DNA of 64,000 nt from Bryobacterales bacterium (GTDB taxonomy: Bacteria > Acidobacteriota > Terriglobia > Bryobacterales > Bryobacteraceae), in assembly GCA_016789745.1 (NCBI GenBank), contig JAEUQF010000217.1, positions 1 to 64,000 of the forward strand, given 5' to 3'. The notes beneath the pieces were generated by a model. That model saw nothing but the letters and a program-made list of their open reading frames with translations, ran no database searches and was not told the origin of the DNA. Below are positions 1-9,260 of this stretch, one piece after another; position 1 is the stretch's first letter, and each line of letters starts with the position of its first letter. A program made the translations under genes and the position numbers.

Positions 1-1
1 C

Positions 2-952
2 AAGCCCTACGACATCCGCGAATGGGAACTATTGGAGAAGACCAACTTCTCCTACACGCAGCCCTGGTACCTGCCGACGCTCGGCCGCTTCCTCTTCCGT
101 CACACCCTTTACAAGAACGGCCAGCGCACGCTCAACTTCAAAGCCAGCGCCGACGCCCGCACCTGGCCCGAGCCCACCCTGCTGGCCCACATCGAAATGG
201 GCGACTACCAGGTCTCCTGGCGCGATGGCGACACCAGCCGCGTCGCCACGGCTTTCGATCTGCACCCCTCCACCGGCCGCGCCGGCAAAGGTCTGAATTA
301 TCGCACCAACCTCTACTACGCCGAAACCGGGGATGCCGGTCAGACTTGGACCAACGCCGCCGGCGATCGGCTAAACTTGCCCTTGCTCGAATCCGTCAAT
401 CCAGCGCTGGTCCACGACTACCGCGCCGAAGACCGCAACGTCTACATGAAGGACATCGCGTTTGAAAACGGCCAGCCCGTCCTGCTTTATCTGACATCGA
501 AAGGCTTCGAGCCCGGAGAGGCCAGCGGCCCATACCAATGGTTCACTGCCCGGTACACCGGCAAGGCTTGGGACATCCGCCCGGCCATGACCTCCGACCA
601 CAACTACGACCACGGCTCGCTCTACATCGAGGCCCCGGACCTCTGGCGAGTGATCGCGCCGACAGCGCCCGGCCCGCAGCCCTGGGGCACCGGCGGCGAT
701 GTCGTGATGTGGACATCAACGGATGAGGGCCGTACGTGGAAGTCGAAGCCGCTGACGAAGGGCTCGCGCTACAACCACACCTACGTCCGCAAGCCCGTCA
801 ACGCGCACCCCGGCTTCTACGCCATCTGGGCCGATGGCTCCCCGCTGGAACCTACGCCGTCGTCCCTCTACTTCTGCACGAAGAACGGCGAAGTCTTCCG
901 CCTACCCACGAAGATGACGGCGGACACCGCGAAACCGGAGCGCGTCCGCTAA
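2..952 (+). CDS. BNR-repeat exo-hydrolase-like protein, 5' partial
   Basis: The reading frame is already open at the first base, so the start lies outside the window; 316 residues are visible. Two Asp-box like motifs can be seen (A-D-A-R-T-W near the start and S-T-D-E-G-R-T-W about residue 235). Asp boxes mark BNR/sialidase-type beta-propellers. The repeated aromatic-rich pattern suggests the BNR_4 type found in secreted polysaccharide-active proteins of Acidobacteriota and Planctomycetota. No catalytic sialidase Arg triad can be identified from the fragment, so the substrate is unknown. The stop codon overlaps the convergent amidohydrolase stop by 4 bases. Confidence 0.75.
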   Translation, partial: KPYDIREWELLEKTNFSYTQPWYLPTLGRFLFRHTLYKNGQRTLNFKASADARTWPEPTLLAHIEMGDYQVSWRDGDTSRVATAFDLHPSTGRAGKGLNYRTNLYYAETGDAGQTWTNAAGDRLNLPLLESVNPALVHDYRAEDRNVYMKDIAFENGQPVLLYLTSKGFEPGEASGPYQWFTARYTGKAWDIRPAMTSDHNYDHGSLYIEAPDLWRVIAPTAPGPQPWGTGGDVVMWTSTDEGRTWKSKPLTKGSRYNHTYVRKPVNAHPGFYAIWADGSPLEPTPSSLYFCTKNGEVFRLPTKMTADTAKPERVR

Positions 953-2583
953 GACTCGTACACCCATCGCCCGCCCGCCATCGTTCGCTCCACCGGAATC
1001 GACACCAGCGTCGATGAATCCGCCGTGAACGGATCGCGGCCCAGCACCACCAGGTCCGCATACTTGCCGGGCTCCAGTGTGCCTTTCATCTTCTCCTCGA
1101 ACGTCGCCCACGCGCCGTTGATTGTCGATGCCTTCACGGTCTCGGCCACGGTGATCTTCTGCTTCGCGCCCCACACTGTTCCCTGCGCATCGGTCCGGGT
1201 GACACACGATTGCAGCGCCATCATCGGCTCGAAAGGCCCGGGCACATAGTCCGACCCCGGCGCCACCCGGATCCCATGATCCAGAAAGCTGCGCATTGCG
1301 AACATGCTGTTCAGCCGCTCGGCGCCATACTGGCTCATCTTCTCGCCGTGGTAGTAAACGTAGGTCCAGAATGGCGTCGGAATGGCATCCAGAGCCTTCA
1401 TGCGCCGCAGCAGGTTGTCGTCGATCACCGTGCAGTGTTCCAGGCGGAAGCGCGGGTCGCGCTGTGGATGTTCCCGCTGCAGCCGCTCGTACACCCGCAA
1501 CGTCACATCAATCGCCACGTCGCCATTGGCATGCGTGCCCACCTGCCAACCAGCCAGCGTTGCCTTCTTCGCCTGCTCGTACAACTCGGCCTCTTCGGTC
1601 ACCATGATCCCGAAATCCTTAGGCCGCCCTTCATACGGCCGGCTCAACCGCGCCGTACGCTCGGAGATGGATCCATCGGCCACCAGTTTGATCGCCCCCA
1701 CGCGCACCCATTCATTGCCCATCCGCGTCCGGATGCCTGCCGCGATCATCCGCTCCAGCGCTGCATAACGGATGTGGCTGTACACCCGGCACGACAACTC
1801 GCCGGCCTCCAGTGCATCGGTGTACGCCCGCAGATCCTCAGGGGCTCCGCCCGCATCGGTGGACGACGTGACTCCTGCCTTCGCGAACATCGTCGTGATC
1901 AGTGCTACGCCCTGCTGGCGTTCGAGCGGGGTTGCAGGCTTGTTCGCCGACCCGGGACGCCGTACCGCCGTTTCCTGCAACTCGCCCGTCAGATGCCCGG
2001 CGCGATCGCGAATGATGGCACCGCCCGCCGGATCGGGCGACTTGTCGTTGTAGTCCATCTTCTGCAGCGCCGGCGAGTTCGCGAAGGCCGTATGCCCGCC
2101 GCGATGCACAATCAACACGGGATGTGCGGGTGCGGCCGCATCCAGATCCTGCCGCGACAGCTTCCGGCCTTCGGCGGTCTTCGTATCGTCGTACTTGAAG
2201 CCAATGATCCACTCGCCCCTGGCCGTCTTTGCCGCCCGCTCCCGCACGGCCTTCTGGATGTCGGCAATCGACCGCAGGTCCGCATCCACCTCCCGCAGGT
2301 GCCGCAACCCCGCGCCGGCGATGTGACAATGCGAGTCGATGAAGCCCGGCAGCACCGGCTTGCCGCCGAGGTCGATCTTCTTCGTGGCGGCGGTGGCCAG
2401 CGCCAGGATCTCGCGGTTGTCGCCCGAAGCCAGAATGCGCCCGCCGGCGATTGCCAGGGCCTGCACCTTGCGATACCCGCTGCCTTCCGGCGCGGTGTAG
2501 ATCACCCCGTTGTAGACGATGGTGTCCGGTGTCGTTGCCGCCGTCACGGCCAGGGAAGAGAGCAGAAATTCGCGGCGTTGCAT
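949..2583 (-). CDS. YtcJ-like metal-dependent amidohydrolase
   Basis: This is a 544-residue protein starting M-Q-R-R-E-F-L, an export-like N-terminus. It carries the amidohydrolase_3 signature: G-F-I-D-S-H-C-H around residues 80-87 (metal-binding HxH), later His residues in T-H-A-N-G-D and R-L-E-H-C, and an Asp in A-P-G-S-D-Y near the C-terminus. The family (YtcJ, N-substituted formamide deformylase) hydrolyses amide bonds with a mononuclear or binuclear metal centre; the substrate cannot be told. A TTG three codons upstream (2592) is an alternative start. The gene diverges from the small Cys-rich protein at 2620 with only about 35 bases between them. Confidence 0.85.
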   Translation of the reverse strand: MQRREFLLSSLAVTAATTPDTIVYNGVIYTAPEGSGYRKVQALAIAGGRILASGDNREILALATAATKKIDLGGKPVLPGFIDSHCHIAGAGLRHLREVDADLRSIADIQKAVRERAAKTARGEWIIGFKYDDTKTAEGRKLSRQDLDAAAPAHPVLIVHRGGHTAFANSPALQKMDYNDKSPDPAGGAIIRDRAGHLTGELQETAVRRPGSANKPATPLERQQGVALITTMFAKAGVTSSTDAGGAPEDLRAYTDALEAGELSCRVYSHIRYAALERMIAAGIRTRMGNEWVRVGAIKLVADGSISERTARLSRPYEGRPKDFGIMVTEEAELYEQAKKATLAGWQVGTHANGDVAIDVTLRVYERLQREHPQRDPRFRLEHCTVIDDNLLRRMKALDAIPTPFWTYVYYHGEKMSQYGAERLNSMFAMRSFLDHGIRVAPGSDYVPGPFEPMMALQSCVTRTDAQGTVWGAKQKITVAETVKASTINGAWATFEEKMKGTLEPGKYADLVVLGRDPFTADSSTLVSIPVERTMAGGRWVYES

Positions 2584-2619
2584 GATCCGCAAGCTTACCC
2601 TACCTGCTAGGCTGAAAGT

Positions 2620-2985
2620 GTGGGACGGTTGATCGCCCTAACGCTGCTGCTGGTGTTCAGTTCCGAACTGACACTGCCGCTGCTACTGGGAGCCGCTGTC
2701 TCCAATCCCGAAGAGCAACTGCCCGCCTGCTGCCGTCGCGACGGCAAACATGGCTGTTCGATGAACCGGCCGCGCAAAGACCGGCCGACGGTGCGGGGCG
2801 TTTGTTCGGAGTTTCGGGTCCGCAAAGCCACACCTGCCACGCTGCCATCGGCAGCGGTAGCGGTCAGCGCCGTAACCATGGCGTCGCTGGAACCCTCTGC
2901 TGAGCGGATGTCCAGCTACGCGACTCCGCTTCGCAGCAGCACGCTCCCGCGGACCCACGCGGGCCGCGGTCCTCCTTCGGCCTGA
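2620..2985 (+). CDS. small exported Cys-rich protein (CCRRDGKHGC motif)
   Basis: This is a 121-residue product from a GTG start. It opens with a hydrophobic export-like segment (L-I-A-L-T-L-L-L-V-F, residues 4-13) followed by the motif C-C-R-R-D-G-K-H-G-C at about residues 37-46. The rest is polar and low in complexity. No named family is recognised. The Cys/His cluster could bind a metal or heme, which would suit its place 50 bases upstream of a CcmH-like gene and near superoxide dismutase and CusF-like genes, but that is inference. The reading frame is supported by the signal peptide and by its position, not by a known domain. Confidence 0.55.
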   Translation: MGRLIALTLLLVFSSELTLPLLLGAAVSNPEEQLPACCRRDGKHGCSMNRPRKDRPTVRGVCSEFRVRKATPATLPSAAVAVSAVTMASLEPSAERMSSYATPLRSSTLPRTHAGRGPPSA

Positions 2986-3034
2986 ACCGCACAAGCATTC
3001 CCATTAGAAGGCCGTAACGACAAAGGAGTCGTGT

Positions 3035-3424
3035 ATGTTCTGGACGTGTCTGTTCACGCTCTGGGCATCCGTGTCATTTGCCGCGCCGCCACCCGATCCT
3101 GCCGCGCGGAGCGAACGCCTGTTTACCCAGTTTTTATCGCCATGCTGCTGGAGTGAGACGCTGGCCGTGCACCGGTCGCCGGAAGCCCGCGAAATCCGCA
3201 CCGACATCGAACGGCGGGTGGCGGCGGGCCAAACCGATGACCAGATCAAGCAAGCGCTGGTGCAGGCCTATGGCCGCCGCATCCTGGTGGTGCCGGATGG
3301 GCGCCAGGGGTGGTGGCTGTTCGTCATTCCCTTCGTGGCATTGCTCGCCGGATTGGCGGGCGTGGTTCGCATCATACATCGCTGGCACAAGCGCTCCACC
3401 GAATGGGCGCCTGTTGGAGGATAA
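3035..3424 (+). CDS. CcmH/NrfF-like cytochrome c biogenesis protein with a CC motif
   Basis: This is a 129-residue protein with a signal peptide (residues 1-16), a short periplasmic CcmH-like region and one membrane segment (W-W-L-F-V-I-P-F-V-A-L-L, about 92-112). The helical core E-I-R-T-D-I-E-R-R-V-A-A-G-Q-T-D-D-Q-I matches the CcmH family, which reduces the apocytochrome heme-binding cysteines. The usual L-R-C-x-x-C motif is replaced by L-S-P-C-C-W, giving adjacent cysteines. A clear AAAGGAG ribosome site precedes the ATG. It sits 6 bases upstream of the superoxide dismutase, so the two are probably co-transcribed. Confidence 0.8.
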   Translation: MFWTCLFTLWASVSFAAPPPDPAARSERLFTQFLSPCCWSETLAVHRSPEAREIRTDIERRVAAGQTDDQIKQALVQAYGRRILVVPDGRQGWWLFVIPFVALLAGLAGVVRIIHRWHKRSTEWAPVGG

Positions 3425-3430
3425 CCGAAA

Positions 3431-4105
3431 ATGACTCGTCGCGATCTGATTACCGCCCTCGCCGGCGCTCCTGCTTTGCTGCAGGCGCAGGCCCCGGCGT
3501 TCACCCTTCCCAAACTGCCGTATGCCTTCGACGCGCTGGAGCCGCACGTCGACGCGCAGACGATGCAGATCCACCACGGCAAGCATCACCAGGCCTATGT
3601 GGACAACCTCAACAAAGCCATCAGTGCCGAGCCGAGCCTGCGCGGCAAGAGCCTAGAGAGCCTGCTCAGTGGGCTGCAGCAGGTGCCGGAGTCGGTGCGC
3701 ACCGCGGTTCGCAACAACGGCGGCGGCCATGCCAACCATGACCTGTTCTGGAAGGTGTTGGGCTCGCCGAAGGGCGGTCCGGCGGCAGGGCTGGCACAGG
3801 CCATTAACAAGAGCTTCGGCTCTCGCGAGCAACTGGAAGACAAACTGCGCGCCACGGGTCTGACGGTGTTCGGCAGTGGCTGGGTGTGGGTGGTGCCGGA
3901 GGCCGGCGGCGGCCTGCGCATCGAAACCTCGCCGAACCAGGACAGCCCCTGGATGGCGGGCCGCAAGCCGCTGCTCGGACTGGATGTCTGGGAGCATGCC
4001 TATTACCTGAAGTACCAGAATCGCCGCGCCGATTACCTGGCCGCGGTGGTGAAGGTGATCAACTGGGACTTCGTTTCCGATCGCCACCGGGAGTTGACGC
4101 GATGA
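3431..4105 (+). CDS. exported Fe/Mn superoxide dismutase
   Basis: This is a 224-residue product with the normal Fe/Mn-SOD fold preceded by about 20 extra residues starting M-T-R-R-D-L-I, which look like a Tat or Sec export signal. The four metal ligands are visible: His in M-Q-I-H-H-G-K-H-H, His in H-A-N-H-D-L-F-W, and Asp and His in L-D-V-W-E-H-A-Y-Y. It converts superoxide to oxygen and hydrogen peroxide. Iron or manganese preference cannot be decided by eye. The GGAG ribosome site overlaps the end of the upstream CcmH-like gene, and its stop overlaps the next start (ATGA). Most SODs of this family are cytosolic, so the leader is notable. Confidence 0.93.
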   Translation: MTRRDLITALAGAPALLQAQAPAFTLPKLPYAFDALEPHVDAQTMQIHHGKHHQAYVDNLNKAISAEPSLRGKSLESLLSGLQQVPESVRTAVRNNGGGHANHDLFWKVLGSPKGGPAAGLAQAINKSFGSREQLEDKLRATGLTVFGSGWVWVVPEAGGGLRIETSPNQDSPWMAGRKPLLGLDVWEHAYYLKYQNRRADYLAAVVKVINWDFVSDRHRELTR

Positions 4106-4431
4106 CCGATCGGCGGCAATTTCTGATGCTGCCTGTGCTGGTTGGGCTTGCCTGCAGCAAGCCCGGCCCGCAGGCGCCGGAGGTGATCAAGCAGTTCAAG
4201 CTGGAAGGCAAGATCGAGCGGATTGACCGGAAGCGGAAAGCGTTTGTGATCGAGCATGGCCCCATCCTGGCGCCCAACGGCGATGTGTGGATGGAAGCGA
4301 TGACGATGGAGTTTCCGGTGAAGGACGAGCAGAAACTGGCCGAGGCCAAGCCGGGGCAGGGTATCACGGCGACGGTGAACCAGCGCGAATCCGACTACGA
4401 GTATTGGATCAGCGAGATTCAGTTGCGTTGA
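4102..4431 (+). CDS. CusF-like copper-binding lipoprotein
   Basis: This is a 109-residue product starting with an ATGA overlap on the superoxide dismutase stop, so translation is likely coupled. Residues 1-18 form a lipoprotein signal ending V-G-L-A-C, with Cys18 the likely lipidated residue. The mature part matches the small CusF-type beta-barrel (G-K-I-E-R-I-D then H-G-P-I at 53-56 and M-E-A-M-T-M-E-F at 65-72). Its His and Met residues are those used for Cu(I)/Ag(I) in the family. The role is inferred to be periplasmic copper buffering or delivery. The 3' end overlaps the convergent histidine kinase gene by 23 bases. Confidence 0.8.
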   Translation: MTDRRQFLMLPVLVGLACSKPGPQAPEVIKQFKLEGKIERIDRKRKAFVIEHGPILAPNGDVWMEAMTMEFPVKDEQKLAEAKPGQGITATVNQRESDYEYWISEIQLR

Positions 4432-6766
4432 TCTCGGGTTGGACGCGGCTGACCAGCGCCAGCAGTTCGGCCGCATCGATCGGTTTGGAGATGTAGTCGT
4501 CCATGCCGGCGGCCAGGCAGCGTTCGCGGTCGCCAGCCATGGCGCTGGCGGTCATGGCGAAGATGGGCGTGTGGGCGCCGCTGGCGTCTTCGCGGTTGCG
4601 GATTTCGCGGGTGGCTTCAAAACCGTCGAGTTCGGGCATCATGACGTCCATCAGGACCAGGTCAAAGCGGTCGGCCTCCCAGCGTTCGACGGCGCGCGTG
4701 CCGTTGGGGGCGACGGTGACCTGGTGGCCGGCCGATTCGAGGATGCGCAGGGCGACGCGCTGGTTGACCTTGTTATCTTCGGCGAGCAGGATGTGCAGCG
4801 GGACAGGCGAGGTGCGCTGGGCCCGCGGGCTTTCCGATGAGGAGACCTCCACCAGGCCCGTGAAGATACGGATAATGACGGCGCGCAGTTCCTGGCGGCG
4901 GACGGGCTTGGTGAGCGAGGCGGTGACGGAAGGGCTGCGTTTGCGCCGCGAACTGCCGTGCATGGCCGAGTTAAGCAGAATGACCGGGGTCTGGGCGGAG
5001 GGCTGATCGAGGCGCCGCAGGCGCTCGGCGAAGTCATAGCCATCCATCCCCGGCATGTGGGCGTCGACGATGATGAGATCCCACGGAGCCGTCTGCGCCA
5101 TGGCCAGCGCATCGGCGCCGGAAGTTGCCTCGGTAACTTCGAAGGACCAGAGCCGCAGCAACTGGGCCAAGCTTTCGAGCGCGGTGGCGTTGTCGTCCAC
5201 CAGCAGCACGCGGCGGTTGCGCAACTGCGCCGGCAGCAGCGGCCGGGGCGGCGCTTCGGCAGTGTCAAAGGCCACGGTGAAATAGAACGTCGAACCCTTA
5301 CCGAGCGTGCTCTCTACCCAGATGTGCCCGCCCATGGCTTCGGCGAGGCGTTTCGAAATGGCGAGTCCGAGGCCAGTTCCGCCATGGCGGCGGGTTGTGG
5401 ATCCATCGGCCTGGGCAAAGGCGTCGAAGATGGGGCGGTGCTGGTCGACGGGGATGCCGGGTCCAGTGTCGCGGACGGCAATGAGCAGCACGTTCGCCGA
5501 AGCCAGGTTGATCGTGACCGCCACTTCGCCTTTTTCGGTGAACTTGATGGCGTTGCCGGCCAGATTGGTGATGACCTGGCGGAGGCGTACCGGATCGGTG
5601 ACGACGAGTTCGGGCACTTCGGGCAGGATGTCGCCCACTAATTCCACGCCTTTTTCATGGGCGCGAATGGCGATGGCGCGCAGCGTGTCTTCGAGCAGTT
5701 CGGGAATGCTGAAGGCCCCCGGGTCGAGTGCCATCTTTCCAGCCTCGATTTTCGAGAAATCGAGGATGTCGTTGATGATGGCGAGCAGCGCCTCGCTGGA
5801 GGATTGGACCGTGGAGGCGAACTCACGCTGCTCGGCGGTGAGGTCGGTTTCGAGCAGGAAGCGGGTCATGCTGAGGACCCCGTTCATGGGCGTGCGGATT
5901 TCGTGGCTCATGTTGGCCAGGAACTGCATTTTGGCGAGGCTGGCGGCTTCGGCGCGGTTGCGGGCCTCTACGAGTTCAGCGTTCGATTCGGTGAGTTCAC
6001 GGGTGCGCTCATTGACTTCGATTTCGAGCGTGGCGCGGTGGCGGCTCAATTCACGGTCGCGGCGTTCGATGCCGGAGAGCATCTGATTGAACGTGTCGAT
6101 AAACCGGCCGAGTTCGTCATCGGCGTGTTTTGTGGCGCGAAGCGAGTAGTCCCCATTCGCGGAGATGGCCTTGGCGGTATCGACCAGTCTGGAGATGGGC
6201 CCGGAGACCGACTCCTGCAACTTGCTGGAGAGCAAAAAGGCGAGCCCGGAGGACAGCAGCAGGACGACCGAAACGATGGCGGCATAGCGCCGCTGGCGTG
6301 CGGCGGCCTCATCGAGGTTAGCTTCAAGATAGATGGTGCCGATGGGCTGGCCGCGGAATTCGACAGATTGGAACAGGCGCAGGCGGCCGGCTTCGAAGCG
6401 GCTGCCACCGGCCTCGGCATCGGGCGTGGGCAGGGCGTGGGCGCCTTCCCGGCGATAGACGGCGAGCGGTTCTCCGGTGGGCAGGTAAAGCACGGCGGCA
6501 TCAATGGAGGGATTCGCGCGCAGGCCTTCCAGGATCTCGCCGGCGGATTTGGCATCTTCAAAGCTGAGCGCGGCGGCGCTGTTGGCTCCGGCAACGCCGG
6601 CCAGCGTATGGATGTTGTGGTGCAGGGCTTCGCGCACCTGCATGTGGTCATAGAGCAGGATGGCTCCCCCGGCGGGCAACAGCGCGGCAAGCACCGTAGC
6701 CGCGACGATCGCCCAGATCCTGGCGCGGAAGGGAAGGTTGACGGTGGGTGTGGCGCGGTGCCGCAT
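4409..6766 (-). CDS. membrane hybrid histidine kinase with two receiver domains
   Basis: This is a 785-residue protein. In order it has a membrane segment (about 17-39), a periplasmic CHASE8-like sensor (40-160), a second membrane segment (161-181), HAMP (182-240), a coiled coil, HisKA with phospho-acceptor His288 (S-H-E-I-R-T-P), HATPase with the N box around Asn404, G1 at 433-439 and G2 at 463-470, then receiver 1 (Asp568) and receiver 2 (Asp707). All catalytic residues are present. There is no output domain, so it must pass phosphate to another protein. The start was placed at the ATG sharing one base with the upstream YfiR-like stop (TGATG). The frame stays open upstream into that gene, but the longer protein would be an artefact. 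Confidence 0.92.
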   Translation of the reverse strand: MRHRATPTVNLPFRARIWAIVAATVLAALLPAGGAILLYDHMQVREALHHNIHTLAGVAGANSAAALSFEDAKSAGEILEGLRANPSIDAAVLYLPTGEPLAVYRREGAHALPTPDAEAGGSRFEAGRLRLFQSVEFRGQPIGTIYLEANLDEAAARQRRYAAIVSVVLLLSSGLAFLLSSKLQESVSGPISRLVDTAKAISANGDYSLRATKHADDELGRFIDTFNQMLSGIERRDRELSRHRATLEIEVNERTRELTESNAELVEARNRAEAASLAKMQFLANMSHEIRTPMNGVLSMTRFLLETDLTAEQREFASTVQSSSEALLAIINDILDFSKIEAGKMALDPGAFSIPELLEDTLRAIAIRAHEKGVELVGDILPEVPELVVTDPVRLRQVITNLAGNAIKFTEKGEVAVTINLASANVLLIAVRDTGPGIPVDQHRPIFDAFAQADGSTTRRHGGTGLGLAISKRLAEAMGGHIWVESTLGKGSTFYFTVAFDTAEAPPRPLLPAQLRNRRVLLVDDNATALESLAQLLRLWSFEVTEATSGADALAMAQTAPWDLIIVDAHMPGMDGYDFAERLRRLDQPSAQTPVILLNSAMHGSSRRKRSPSVTASLTKPVRRQELRAVIIRIFTGLVEVSSSESPRAQRTSPVPLHILLAEDNKVNQRVALRILESAGHQVTVAPNGTRAVERWEADRFDLVLMDVMMPELDGFEATREIRNREDASGAHTPIFAMTASAMAGDRERCLAAGMDDYISKPIDAAELLALVSRVQPEINATESR

Positions 6767-7314
6767 CACTTCCTCACCAGTTCCGCCATGCCGAGCAGAC
6801 GCGAGTTGATGGCCAGGCGGGCGTGTTTGGCTGCCTGGACGTTGATCTGCACCTGCAGGCGCCCGTCGTGCAGCTGCAGGTTGATGATTCCGCCATCGAG
6901 CGCGAAGCCGTCGGATTCGCCCACTACCAGAAGACCCTTGGCGGGCAGATCCGGGCGCAGTTGCTGGAAGCGGGCGACGGCGCCGCTCGAGACGAACAGC
7001 ATATGGCATCCGTGCATTTCGGGAGCCGCTGCGACCTGCCGGACCTGGAAGCCTCGTCCTTCCACCTGTTTGTTGCGGACGGCGGCGTCGAGGATGGCGG
7101 TAATCGGGCTTTGTCCGAGGACGCACAGCGCGATGGGGGTGCTCCGGTCACTGGCAGTGTCTTCGGGCCATTCGACGAAGGTGGCGAATTTGTACAGGAA
7201 GATGGCCTTGGCCTGATATTCATCCAGGGCCCGGGCGGGCAGGGCGGGGAACGTGAGAAAGGCGGCGAGCGCGAGCAGGCCCGAAATACGCGGGGATGAG
7301 GGGAGAGCGCGCAT
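6766..7314 (-). CDS. YfiR-like periplasmic protein (DUF4154)
   Basis: This is a 182-residue exported protein (signal peptide about 1-29, ending A-R-A). The core matches the YfiR/DUF4154 family: Y-Q-A-K-A-I-F-L-Y-K-F-A near the N-terminus, the typical F-V-E-W-P motif, C-V-L-G-Q-S-P, and the distal R-L-A-I-N-S-R-L-L segment. In Pseudomonas YfiR is a periplasmic repressor of the YfiN diguanylate cyclase. Here it lies between a TonB-dependent receptor (end to start, adjacent) and a histidine kinase (one-base overlap). It may relay a periplasmic signal to the kinase sensor; that role is inferred from order only. Confidence 0.85.
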   Translation of the reverse strand: MRALPSSPRISGLLALAAFLTFPALPARALDEYQAKAIFLYKFATFVEWPEDTASDRSTPIALCVLGQSPITAILDAAVRNKQVEGRGFQVRQVAAAPEMHGCHMLFVSSGAVARFQQLRPDLPAKGLLVVGESDGFALDGGIINLQLHDGRLQVQINVQAAKHARLAINSRLLGMAELVRK

Positions 7315-9260
7315 CAGTCTCTGGCGAAGCTGGCTTCGATGCCGTAGTAGAGAGTGCGGCCGCGCTGGAACGGGAAACCCAACTGCAAATGGCCGGCGGG
7401 CAGCCAGGCCTTCTGGTTGGCGAGGTTCAGGCTATGGGCGAACAGCGCCAGGCCGCGGGTTGAATCGCCGAACAGACGAGAAAGTTCGAAGCGGGCATGT
7501 GCATTTAGTTGCTGGTAGGACTCCGAGGCAGGGTTACCGTAGCCGGGCGCCGGGATGCGTGGGCGGAAGGCGCCCTGCAGGCTGAGCGTATAGCTGCGGC
7601 GGTCCTGGTAGCTGATGCCGGTGGAGGCATTCCAGCCCGGGCCGGTAAGGTGGCCCGCGCCGGTGGGAGCATCGGTGGTGTTGCGGGTGTAGAGGAGCGA
7701 ACCGCTGTAGAAGAGTCGGTCGGTGATGTATTGCTTGACCTCGGTCTCAAAGCCGGCGATGCGCACGGTGCCGAGATTGCGGTACTGCGGGGGATTCGGG
7801 AACTCGCTCAGTACGCCGCGGATGATTCCCGATTGACGGGAATGGAAGTAAGTCAGTGCGGCGAGGAAGCGATTGGTCTGGTAGCTGAGGCTGACATCGA
7901 TGGTGCGGACGTACTCCGGCTGCAGGTTGAGATTGCCCATGAGCCCGATGTTGACCAGGTGAAGTTCATTGATGCTGGGGGCGCGGAAGGCGCGGCCGTA
8001 CAGCGTTTTGATATGAATGTGTTTGGCCGGAGACCAGATGGCGCCGGCGCGCGGGACGGTGTTCCAGTCGAGGTGGCCGATCTTGTTCGACTGCAGGCCG
8101 CCTACCAGTTTGAAGGCGTCGTGGAAGCGGTGTTCCCATTGCCAGTAGACGCCCGGGGCGCGGCGGGAGCCCTGGGATCCGATCACGGACGGGGGTGGGG
8201 ACGTGGTGAGTTCGGTGCCTTCGATGTAGTTGTAGAGGGCGCCGAAGGTGACTGTATCGCCGGCGGTGACGCGGACGATGTTGGTCCATTCGGCGACGGT
8301 GTCGCTGCCCGAGCGGCTGATGAAGGGGAAGGCCGATGTATCGAGGCGAGTCAGGGTGTGGGTGAGGTCCAGGCGCATCTGCCAGCGGGCCGTGGGCGAG
8401 AGGGAATAGCCGAGGTTGGTGAAGCCGCGGTGCGAGCGGGTGTTGGACGGAACGAGGGGAAACGCCATCGACTCGTCCTGCAGATAGGCGCCCATGAATT
8501 GCAGGCCTTTAAAGTCGATGCAGAGATAGGCGCCGTTGCCGCGATCGGGGACGGCGATGGGCTCGCTGGTGCCGTATAGGCCGATCTCCGGGAGCAACGG
8601 GTAGACAAAGTTCGTCCGGCGCGGCGGGTTTTGGCGCGTTTGCCCGGCGACCAGGATGCTGAGATCGCCGCGTTCGAAGGTGAGTTCGGCGGAGCCGCCG
8701 CTGCCGCCGCCTGTAGCGAAGGCGCGGGCGCTGGCCGACTGGCCGCGGGCCTTCTTCGTAATGAGATTGATGACGCCCGAGAAGGCATTGCTGCCATAGA
8801 GGACCGAGCCTGGGCCCCGGATAACTTCGATGCGCTCCAGCGCGTTTACCGGGAACGACTGCAGCAGGTCGCTCATAACGCCGCCGTCCAGCGTCTCCCG
8901 CGTCGGCCTTCCGTTGATGAGGAGCAGCACGTGCGAGCCGTTGTCCTTGACGTAGTCGCCACGGACGGCGAACATATTGCGGTCAGAGAAATAGGAACTG
9001 GTAGGGGCCAGGCCGGGGACGCGTTCGAGGGCTTCGCCTACCGTGAGGACGCCAAAGCGTTTCAGTTCATCCTGGGTGATGACGGAGACCACACCAGGAG
9101 CCGCCGAGAGTTTTTCGGGGAACTTGGAGGCCGTGGTGACCTCCATTTTCAGGAGCGATTCGAGGGCCAGGCTGTCGGGGTCGACCACGGTATCGGTTTC
9201 GGCAGCGCCCACCAGGCAGGCGCTGCAGGCCATCGCGAATGTAATCTGCGCCAAGGTCAA
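7314..9260 (-). CDS. TonB-dependent outer-membrane receptor
   Basis: The protein has about 648 residues. An N-terminal plug begins [12 protein letters not shown] and includes V-S-V-I-T-Q-D-E-L and the L-L-L-I-N-G-R-P segment, followed by a long beta-barrel ending in an aromatic residue-rich strand ([10 protein letters not shown]). This is the cobalamin/colicin-receptor type plug without a carboxypeptidase-like extension. The start is uncertain: a TTG at 9260 gives a short hydrophobic leader ([10 protein letters not shown]), an ATG lies at 9233, and the frame stays open to 9347. The substrate is unknown. It heads an operon with YfiR-like and kinase genes, so it may be a sensor-linked receptor rather than only a transporter. 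Confidence 0.88.
   Translation of the reverse strand: MTLAQITFAMACSACLVGAAETDTVVDPDSLALESLLKMEVTTASKFPEKLSAAPGVVSVITQDELKRFGVLTVGEALERVPGLAPTSSYFSDRNMFAVRGDYVKDNGSHVLLLINGRPTRETLDGGVMSDLLQSFPVNALERIEVIRGPGSVLYGSNAFSGVINLITKKARGQSASARAFATGGGSGGSAELTFERGDLSILVAGQTRQNPPRRTNFVYPLLPEIGLYGTSEPIAVPDRGNGAYLCIDFKGLQFMGAYLQDESMAFPLVPSNTRSHRGFTNLGYSLSPTARWQMRLDLTHTLTRLDTSAFPFISRSGSDTVAEWTNIVRVTAGDTVTFGALYNYIEGTELTTSPPPSVIGSQGSRRAPGVYWQWEHRFHDAFKLVGGLQSNKIGHLDWNTVPRAGAIWSPAKHIHIKTLYGRAFRAPSINELHLVNIGLMGNLNLQPEYVRTIDVSLSYQTNRFLAALTYFHSRQSGIIRGVLSEFPNPPQYRNLGTVRIAGFETEVKQYITDRLFYSGSLLYTRNTTDAPTGAGHLTGPGWNASTGISYQDRRSYTLSLQGAFRPRIPAPGYGNPASESYQQLNAHARFELSRLFGDSTRGLALFAHSLNLANQKAWLPAGHLQLGFPFQRGRTLYYGIEASFARD

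Noticed and set aside
1210..2610. Long plus-strand open frame over the amidohydrolase
   Set aside because: It is the antisense shadow of a gene with recognisable metal motifs; its composition is low in complexity and Arg/His-rich.
6767..7126. Longer histidine kinase starting inside the YfiR-like gene
   Set aside because: The upstream part has no protein-like character and overlaps the conserved YfiR-like frame; the one-base TGATG overlap gives a natural start at 6766.
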